Assembly (NCBI RefSeq): GCF_000454065.1
Contig: NZ_KE695653.1
Span: forward strand, 242,067 to 306,066
From: Brevibacillus thermoruber 423
GTDB lineage: Bacteria > Bacillota > Bacilli > Brevibacillales > Brevibacillaceae
Length of the DNA: 64,000 bases
Reading direction: 5' to 3'
This document shows positions 58,641 to 64,000 of the stretch, one piece after another. The position numbers were made by a program, and so were the translations under genes. Under the pieces are notes generated by a model, which worked only from the letters and a program-made list of their open reading frames with translations, did not search any database and was not told the DNA's origin. The first letter of the stretch is position 1; every line of letters starts with the position of its first letter.

Positions 58641-59582
58641 CTAGAACAGCAGCTTTCCCCTTTTCATGATCAACTTGTCGTCCAGGTACACGTCCGGCTT
58701 CTTCACGACCAAATCGATGTGCACGCCTGCGGCAATCGTTCCGCCAAAGGTGTTGTTGCTGCCAAATGCCACGTGTATCGTGCCGTACACCTTTTCGTCT
58801 TCCAGGACGATACCGGTGATGCGGGCCTTGTCGTTGGTGCCGATGCCAAACTCGCCAAGCAGGCGGCCGTCTCCATCGCCGAGGGTTTGCAGCAGCCGGT
58901 CCGCTTCCGCTCCTGCCGCGTCGACGATGCGTCCCTGGCGAACGGTCAGCACGAGCGGACTGTCGATTTTGCCGATGCCGGAAATCGAGCCGTCCACCAC
59001 GATCTGCCCCTCAGCCGTTCCCTCCACCGGAGCCACATACGCTTCTCCGGACGGCAGGTTGCCCGACTCGCCTGGATTGACGTAGACACCGGTGCTGGCG
59101 ATTCCGCTCCGCCCGGCGATGGAAAACGCGAGCGTCTTCCCTTCCTTTTCAATGCGCACCGTTTGCGCCCTGCTGAGCAGATCGGCCACTTTCTCCGTCA
59201 AGGCTTTCACCTGGCTGTAATCGGCCGTGATCGCTCCCTCCCGAAACATGTCCGGGGTGATCGACGGCATCGTCGCCAAACGGGCTCCGTTCGCAACGGC
59301 CTCTTTGCGCGCACGGGTATGGGTGAGGGAATGCTCCGTGACACAGACTACGACGTCGGAGCGCTTCATCGCTTCACTGACAGCCGCCGGGGGCTCCTGG
59401 CCGGATTTCTCCCGCTGGGTCATGACCATCAGCACCGCTTCCGCCCCCAACTGTCGGCCGGCTTCCCACAGCGCTTCCCCCAACTCCCGTTTGGCGTCGT
59501 CGGCGACCACCAAAAAGGATTCGCCCGGCTTGAGGGCCATGCAGTTGGTCAATAGTCCCTTGCTGATGTCGGTCAGCTTCAC
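58641..59582 (-). CDS. M29-superfamily aminopeptidase-like protein (COG2309 type)
   Basis: The 313-residue protein is related to leucyl aminopeptidase (aminopeptidase T). It starts KLTDISKGLLTNCMALKPGESFLVVADDAKRELGEALWEAGRQLGAEAVLMVM. A metal-site region follows: GNLPSGEAYVAPVEGTAEGQIVVDG (residues ~178-202) with the conserved Glu, LLGEFGIGTNDKARITGIVLEDEKVYGTIHVAFGSNNTFGG (His/Asn region), and DGSISGIG. It is shorter than classical M29 enzymes. The start is GTG, with AAAGGATGATGAG upstream. It is the last gene of an operon with an OPT transporter, so it may cleave the imported peptide-like compound; catalysis is not shown. Confidence 0.85.
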   Translation of the reverse strand: MKLTDISKGLLTNCMALKPGESFLVVADDAKRELGEALWEAGRQLGAEAVLMVMTQREKSGQEPPAAVSEAMKRSDVVVCVTEHSLTHTRARKEAVANGARLATMPSITPDMFREGAITADYSQVKALTEKVADLLSRAQTVRIEKEGKTLAFSIAGRSGIASTGVYVNPGESGNLPSGEAYVAPVEGTAEGQIVVDGSISGIGKIDSPLVLTVRQGRIVDAAGAEADRLLQTLGDGDGRLLGEFGIGTNDKARITGIVLEDEKVYGTIHVAFGSNNTFGGTIAAGVHIDLVVKKPDVYLDDKLIMKRGKLLF

Positions 59583-59597
59583 GTCTCATCATCCTTT

Positions 59598-60269
59598 TCA
59601 AATCATTTCCGATACGAGCTTGGCCATGATGGCGTTGGACAACATCACCGGAAGGCCCGTCTGTTCCGCCACCAGCCGGCGGGCCTCCTCCGTGTATCCC
59701 ATGCAGTCGAGCAGGACGATGTCCGCCTTGTCCTTGAGCGCTTCGGACGCCGCGCGAAGCGATTCCTCGTCGCGATCGTACGGCGAGGCGACGGCAAACA
59801 CGGGATCCAGGCCATGCGGAAGATACTTGGGCCGCAGCGCCTCGGCCTGCACCTTGAGCGGCACCATCACGCCCAGACGCCGTGATCGTACCATCGCCGC
59901 CACGGTCGGCGGGATCACGCGGTCCGGTTCGATCAAAAACGCCTTCTCTGCCGAGAGGCCGGGGAACACCCCGGTGCAGAACAGCAGGATCGTGCGGATG
60001 CCCGTCTCCTCCATCTCGTGGATCTTTCGCTGCAACATCGGTTGAATCCGCTCGCGCGATACGACGACCGCTTCCCCGTTGGCCATGCGGGAGGTCAGTA
60101 CGTATTCGCCCGGACCGGGGGCCAGATGGGCCTCAATGTCTTGCTTCGTCATACCGTCCAATACTCCTGCCTGCACCAGTTCCGCCCGGCCGGCGAGATG
60201 CGTCTCCAGCATGGGAGCCGCATCGGGGCGGGGGGCCTGCCCAATCGTGATCATTCCCAGACGTTTCAC
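59598..60269 (-). CDS. AroM-family protein
   Basis: The ~223-residue protein of the AroM family shows LGMITIGQAPRPDAAPMLETHLAG at the N-terminus, EAHLAPGPGEYVLTSRMANGEAVVVSRERIQPMLQRKIHEMEETGIRTILLFCTGVFPGL, and the C-terminal ADIVLLDCMGYTEEARRLVAEQTGLPVMLSNAIMAKLVSEM. The fold resembles Asp/Glu racemases (Cys in LFCTG and LDCMG at the positions of the two catalytic cysteines). AroM's biochemical function is unknown. The GTG at 60269 has GGGAG nine bases upstream; an ATG nine bases earlier overlaps the site. It is the fourth gene of the operon. Confidence 0.88.
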   Translation of the reverse strand: MKRLGMITIGQAPRPDAAPMLETHLAGRAELVQAGVLDGMTKQDIEAHLAPGPGEYVLTSRMANGEAVVVSRERIQPMLQRKIHEMEETGIRTILLFCTGVFPGLSAEKAFLIEPDRVIPPTVAAMVRSRRLGVMVPLKVQAEALRPKYLPHGLDPVFAVASPYDRDEESLRAASEALKDKADIVLLDCMGYTEEARRLVAEQTGLPVMLSNAIMAKLVSEMI

Positions 60270-60319
60270 GGTGACCATCTCCCTTGGAAAAAATGACAGG
60301 GGGCCTCCCCCCTGCCTGT

Positions 60320-61252
60320 TTATCTGCCCATCGTCTGCAGCACTTTCATCGAACCGTAGAGCGACGTGATCCGCTCAAACTCGTCGGCGTCGTAGAAGCG
60401 GCAGGTGCCGTTGGTAAACTCCTTGGCCACCTCCACCGCGAACTTCACGGCCAGGGCGATGTCCGTCTCGTGGCTGGCCCCGGTACCGCAGCCGGGCACG
60501 GCCGACTGGGCGGTGATGGCCAGGCCGACCACCGGCGCGTCCGTCGCCACGCACGGCTGCAGGATGCTGTTGATGTGGTACAAGCCGTTTCCGTACGGCG
60601 TAATATCCTGTGTGGTGATCGGGAAGGTGACGGGGAGCTGTCCCGTGGTCATTTCCATGATCCGCAGCAGGTCATCGCTGACGCGCAGGATGTATCCCTC
60701 CTTGACCGTCGGGGAAATGGCGATGCCCTTGTGATTGATGACGCGATTCCCCTTGGTCGTGTCGATCGACAGGACCGCTTCCATCTCGGGAACGATCTCA
60801 TGCCGGTTCATCGTCAGAATGTCGACCGGAGAGTCCATGAAGTCGACCGGTTCATGCGGCCGCGTGGGGGCGTTCGGGCAGATGTGCGTGGTCACGATGA
60901 CGTCGCCGTTCAGCACATCCCCCTGCTGCTGCATGTCGGCCAGCTTGAGCGCGCTCGCCACGGCAGCCACGGCTCCGTCGGCATCCGATACCAGGCCGAT
61001 CCGGCTTGGACGGGCGCCGATGCCGCCGAGGCGGCCGACGATCCCCAACGTGGGTGCCGTGCCTCCCCTGGACTTGCCGTTCCTGCCCGGAATGACGATT
61101 TTCACGAAATCGGTGCTGCCTTTTTCGCCCGATACGGTCTGCACGCTGACCTGAATCTCCGGATAGGCGGCAAACAGTTTGTTGATGGCTTCTCCGCTGA
61201 CATACGCGCTGTCCATGGTTTCAAATACGGTGATCGTCTGCTTCAACGACAT
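60320..61252 (-). CDS. DUF1177-family protein (M20/M42-like fold suspected)
   Basis: The 310-residue member of DUF1177 begins MSLKQTITVFETMDSAYVSGEAINKLF. The core is GGTAPTLGIVGRLGGIGARPSRIGLVSDADGAVAAVASALKLADMQQQGDVLNGDVIVTTHICPNAPTRPHEPVDFMDSPV, and then MEAVLSIDTTKGNRVINHKGIAISPTVKEGYILR. The 'VSDADGA', 'TTHICPNAP' and 'SIDTTKGN' segments give conserved Asp, His and Glu that could bind metal, reminiscent of M20/M42 co-catalytic hydrolases. Function unknown. The ATG at 61252 follows GGAGGGG. It sits between DUF917 and AroM. Confidence 0.88.
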   Translation of the reverse strand: MSLKQTITVFETMDSAYVSGEAINKLFAAYPEIQVSVQTVSGEKGSTDFVKIVIPGRNGKSRGGTAPTLGIVGRLGGIGARPSRIGLVSDADGAVAAVASALKLADMQQQGDVLNGDVIVTTHICPNAPTRPHEPVDFMDSPVDILTMNRHEIVPEMEAVLSIDTTKGNRVINHKGIAISPTVKEGYILRVSDDLLRIMEMTTGQLPVTFPITTQDITPYGNGLYHINSILQPCVATDAPVVGLAITAQSAVPGCGTGASHETDIALAVKFAVEVAKEFTNGTCRFYDADEFERITSLYGSMKVLQTMGR

Positions 61253-61276
61253 GAGTATCCCCTCCACACAATGTTG

Positions 61277-62338
61277 TCACGATTCGAGATAGGGCAGGAT
61301 CGGCTTGCCGATGACGTCTTCAATCGGCTTCAGCAAGCTCCGGTTGCGCATGGTGGCGCTCAGGATCAGATTCCGGGCCGGCACGTGGATGACCGTGACC
61401 GCCTGTCCTTTTTCAATGGCTGCCGAGACAATCGGGCGTGCTGTCCGGGCGTCCAGCGTCATGATCAGGTCGGGGAATGTGGCCAGGCGTTCGCCGTCGT
61501 GTTCCAGCGTCATGTACTCATTCCAGAACGTCAGCTCGCTATCGCCGATCACCACCCGGCCGACGTCAAACCCGCCGGTCGTTTCCAGCGTGTATTCACA
61601 GACGTCCCCTTCCACGACCACCCGGCCGCCAAGTGCGGCACAGACGGCTTCGATCGCCGCTTCTCCCTTGTGGTCAAGCAGGGCCTCGCCCACTTTGATG
61701 GCCTGCCGAATCCCACCCGGCGCGCCGTTTTCCCTGGCGTATGCCACGGTCACCGGGTTGCGGGCCACGGCCACCAGTCCGCCCGCCTGAACCGAGACGC
61801 TGCGGATCAGCGAAGCGGCCTGTTCAATCGTGGACGAGACGCTCATCTCCACGTATCGGCTGCCGCGGCCGCCCACCGCCGCCTGATGCGAGACGTAGCC
61901 GGCCTGTTCGTGCAGATTCAACGAGCCCATCGTTCCCGTCGGGTGAGCCCGCCCGTTGCACGGCAGATCCACCACGGGAAGTCCGGTGACGGCTGCCTGA
62001 AACCAGCCGTTTACAGTGGTGCCCGCGCCGTTCTCGTTGGTATGGATGCCTTTCAACGGCTGCTTGACCGCTGCGGAGAGCAGCTCCAGCGCCCGCACGT
62101 AGTGAATCGGCTTGACGAATTTCTCTTTGGCGGCGGGAGCCCCGACCAGCGAGACCGTCACCAGCAGGTCGTCGTCCGCCAGTTCGTCCGGCGTGACGAG
62201 CCGCGGCTGCCCCACTTCCAGGGCGAGCCGGCCGATCTGCAGCCCGTCCTCAATCCACCCGCCACCGCCGCCGCCGAGAACGGCCCCGCCGTACACGGCG
62301 GCCTCCATCATCCGTCCGTCCAACAGGATTGTCGCCAT
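61277..62338 (-). CDS. DUF917-family protein (hydantoinase/S-methylthiohydantoin-type fold suspected)
   Basis: The 353-residue protein of DUF917 has an N-terminal glycine-rich segment AAVYGGAVLGGGGGGWIEDGLQIGRLAL (residues ~13-40), typical of the family. A core with GIHTNENGAGTTVNGWFQAAVTGLPVVDLPCNGRAHPTGTMGSL (the conserved D-C-x-GRAHP) follows, and a C-terminal domain with VVIGDSELTFWNEYMTLE. DUF917 proteins are often encoded next to hydantoinase/oxoprolinase-like genes; the activity is not established. It follows the OPT transporter gene by 12 bases. The start ATG follows AAGGGGATG. Confidence 0.88.
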   Translation of the reverse strand: MATILLDGRMMEAAVYGGAVLGGGGGGWIEDGLQIGRLALEVGQPRLVTPDELADDDLLVTVSLVGAPAAKEKFVKPIHYVRALELLSAAVKQPLKGIHTNENGAGTTVNGWFQAAVTGLPVVDLPCNGRAHPTGTMGSLNLHEQAGYVSHQAAVGGRGSRYVEMSVSSTIEQAASLIRSVSVQAGGLVAVARNPVTVAYARENGAPGGIRQAIKVGEALLDHKGEAAIEAVCAALGGRVVVEGDVCEYTLETTGGFDVGRVVIGDSELTFWNEYMTLEHDGERLATFPDLIMTLDARTARPIVSAAIEKGQAVTVIHVPARNLILSATMRNRSLLKPIEDVIGKPILPYLES

Positions 62339-62350
62339 ATTCGCATCCCC

Positions 62351-63964
62351 TTACTTTTTGCTGAATTTGAATACGGAGGTAAAGAAGCTGTACAGCGCAT
62401 CCCCGGCGATAAAACCTGCCGCGAGAATGCTCATCGGCGTCTCCGCTTCCCTGCCTTTTACCTTCAGCACGATGGTGCGGATCAGAATCCCGGCAATGAC
62501 CGCCCAGCCGGCCCCCGGGTTGAGAATCAGCAGGCCCGTCGCAAACAGGACGCCCAACTGGCGGGTGGGTCCGCCCAGGAACTGCAGGATGGCGCCGGGA
62601 ATCGCCCAGAGGAAGAGCTGCTTCGCCACTTCCGGCGACGTCCCCGCTTCGATCGTCTTGACGTACACGGTGTCGACCGGCGGAACCAACCCTGCGGCAA
62701 AGTACCCTTTGTAGGTGAACAGGACTGCGACCAGCGCCACGCCAAAGGCGATCATGCCGGTGATGTACTGCTGCTTGCGGCCGTGCAGCTCGAACTCCCT
62801 GTCTTTGCCGCCGCCGCGCAGGATGTGGCCAGTTTTCAGGTCGTAGCCCATATCGGCAAAGGCGGGGCCGGTCGCTGCGCTGAATCCGACCAGGAGGCCC
62901 AGCGCCACCGGCGGGAAGCCGATCAGCATCCCGATTATCAAGGTAATCAGGGCCACGGCAAAGGCCGGGAACCAGCCCGAGTGCATCGCCGCGATCCCGA
63001 CGATCAGCTCGTGAACGTAGGCGGCAAAGGCGGCAAACAGCAGAAAGGCGACAAACATGCCGGCCGACATCTCGGTCATCAATCCGCCCAGCACGGCAAG
63101 AACCAGGGCGACGGCCAGGTAGGCGGCAAAGCCCAATCCCAGCGTCCGCGTCGTTTCCCGGTCGCTGCGGGTGTAGGTCTCCTCCTCCGTGGTGGCCGTT
63201 CCGGACGAAGCCGGAGCCTCCTGTTTCTTGCGCTTCATGATGATCATCGTGACCTGGACGAGGGCGACCAGACCGGCGCCGATCATGAAGCCGTGCGGGA
63301 TGAACATCTTGTTGACGTCAATACCGAACAGCGGCACCGAATACTGCCGCAGCAGAAGGCCGATGCCGAACATCGTCAGGGCCCAGATGTTTCCGATAAA
63401 GGCCACGCCAAAAGCGGACATCGAGACGCCCAGATAGGAACCGAGCAGACCGCCGGCGGCCCCCACTCCGAGCAGGGCTGCCCGCTTGCCCCCTCTGTCC
63501 CCGGCGATGATCGATTCGGCCGTAGCCACGCCGGGCGGCCATGTGCCCGAGGCGGGGAAAATCCGGGAGTCAAACAGTTTGTAGAGCAGTGCGGTGTCCA
63601 CAAACATCGCCAGCGCCGCCCCGATCAGCATCGGCATGATCAGGTCCGTCTCTCCCATCACAAACGGAATGCCGATCGGGATCAGCAGGCTGTTGGCCGC
63701 CCCGAACGTCGCCGACGAGATGGAAGTCTGCACCAGATTTTGGCGGTGAATCGATTTGTACTTGGCAAACATCCTGATGGGAATGCGGGCGATCAGCATC
63801 GCCACCAGCGCGCCGATAATCGCCGTGTTGGGGGTAATCCCCAGCGTGGTTACGAGCTGCATGCCGATGACGGCGCCGATCACGGCGGTGGCGATGTTCA
63901 AGAACAAGGCAAACGGTTCAAAAATGGACGGATGTTTCTCCTTGTCCGTCTTGTGTTGCTGCAT
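62351..63964 (-). CDS. OPT-family transporter (oligopeptide/siderophore type)
   Basis: The 537-residue protein has about 14 hydrophobic segments: FALFLNIATAVIGAVIGMQLVTTLGITPNTAIIGALVAMLIARI at the N-terminus, LVQTSISSATFGAANSLLIPIGIPFVMG, and GVATAESIIAGDRGGKRAALLGVGAAGGLLGSYLGVS. The C-terminal block is GGPTRQLGVLFATGLLILNPGAGWAVIAGILIRTIVL. OPT carriers are proton-coupled importers of small peptides or metal chelates. The ATG has AAGGGGG upstream. It heads an operon with four poorly characterised proteins, so its substrate is probably a modified peptide. Upstream regulation lies beyond the window end (only 36 bases left). Confidence 0.9.
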   Translation of the reverse strand: MQQHKTDKEKHPSIFEPFALFLNIATAVIGAVIGMQLVTTLGITPNTAIIGALVAMLIARIPIRMFAKYKSIHRQNLVQTSISSATFGAANSLLIPIGIPFVMGETDLIMPMLIGAALAMFVDTALLYKLFDSRIFPASGTWPPGVATAESIIAGDRGGKRAALLGVGAAGGLLGSYLGVSMSAFGVAFIGNIWALTMFGIGLLLRQYSVPLFGIDVNKMFIPHGFMIGAGLVALVQVTMIIMKRKKQEAPASSGTATTEEETYTRSDRETTRTLGLGFAAYLAVALVLAVLGGLMTEMSAGMFVAFLLFAAFAAYVHELIVGIAAMHSGWFPAFAVALITLIIGMLIGFPPVALGLLVGFSAATGPAFADMGYDLKTGHILRGGGKDREFELHGRKQQYITGMIAFGVALVAVLFTYKGYFAAGLVPPVDTVYVKTIEAGTSPEVAKQLFLWAIPGAILQFLGGPTRQLGVLFATGLLILNPGAGWAVIAGILIRTIVLKVKGREAETPMSILAAGFIAGDALYSFFTSVFKFSKK

Positions 63965-64000
63965 GATGAATACAACCCCCTTCTCCTGACTTACTGAATG

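Noticed and set aside
60284-63997. A 1,237-codon open frame on the plus strand
   Set aside because: It is antisense to five recognised minus-strand genes, is rich in His/Arg/Asp/Gly as expected for the complement of GC-rich coding DNA, spans intergenic gaps, and resembles no family.
1-64000. CRISPR arrays, tRNA or rRNA genes, and intact insertion sequences
   Set aside because: I looked for regularly spaced repeats, tRNA cloverleaf signatures (GGTTCGAATCC-type arms) and transposase motifs and found none convincing.

Overview
The window looks like chromosome from a GC-rich, endospore-former-type Firmicute. Brevibacillus or a close relative (Brevibacillaceae/Paenibacillaceae) is my best guess. 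The reasons are strong GGAGG-type ribosome-binding sites with many GTG/TTG starts, SAM-I, purine and c-di-GMP riboswitches, GlpP, HxlR and NupOPQ/BMP-type genes, and an SLH surface protein. This is inference; no rRNA or marker gene is present. I see no tRNA, rRNA, CRISPR array or intact insertion sequence. Most genes lie on the minus strand in compact operons.

Positions 1-9973 hold the 5' end of an RND efflux permease with its adaptor lipoprotein, a pseudouridine synthase, an RRNPP-type regulator overlapping a 43-residue exported peptide gene (a complete candidate quorum-sensing cassette), an M29 aminopeptidase, an MFS transporter, and an AT-rich ATPase/TOPRIM gene of the OLD kind. Positions 10179-24790 hold an SLH/DUF4855 surface protein, an RNA methyltransferase, a GNAT protein, thiN, ung, a second MFS pump, a TetR-controlled flavodoxin-fold reductase operon with two matching operators, an amino acid permease, glnS and a SET-domain protein.

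Positions 24940-29160 form a plus-strand unit: a sigma-D-like promoter, a c-di-GMP-I type riboswitch with terminator, a secreted gamma-glutamyltransferase-family enzyme and a chemoreceptor. Positions 29232-35700 are a seven-gene glycerol-3-phosphate/glycerophosphodiester operon (glpP, HAD phosphatase, ugpC, ugpA, ugpE, ugpB, ugpQ), preceded by a leader terminator that could be the GlpP target. Positions 36790-43204 are the most unusual unit: a SAM-I riboswitch in front of a BMP-family nucleoside ABC importer, a cytoplasmic YedY/sulfite-oxidase-like molybdoenzyme and a nucleoside phosphorylase. It suggests uptake and salvage of a sulfur nucleoside such as methylthioadenosine.

Positions 45703-49523 hold a hydroxybutyrate/acetoacetate operon (scoA, scoB, gntP-family permease, bdhA) with a sigma-54 promoter and a palindromic upstream site. 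A likely activator, a PAS sigma-54 enhancer-binding protein, lies at 53576-54922. Between them sits a self-contained HxlR/MFS/LLM-oxidoreductase/aldo-keto-reductase module. Positions 55191-58451 hold an FAD-dependent oxidoreductase behind a purine-type riboswitch with atypical core bases, and an alanine/glycine:cation symporter. Positions 58641-63964 are an OPT transporter, DUF917, DUF1177, AroM and M29-like operon, probably an undescribed uptake and catabolic pathway.
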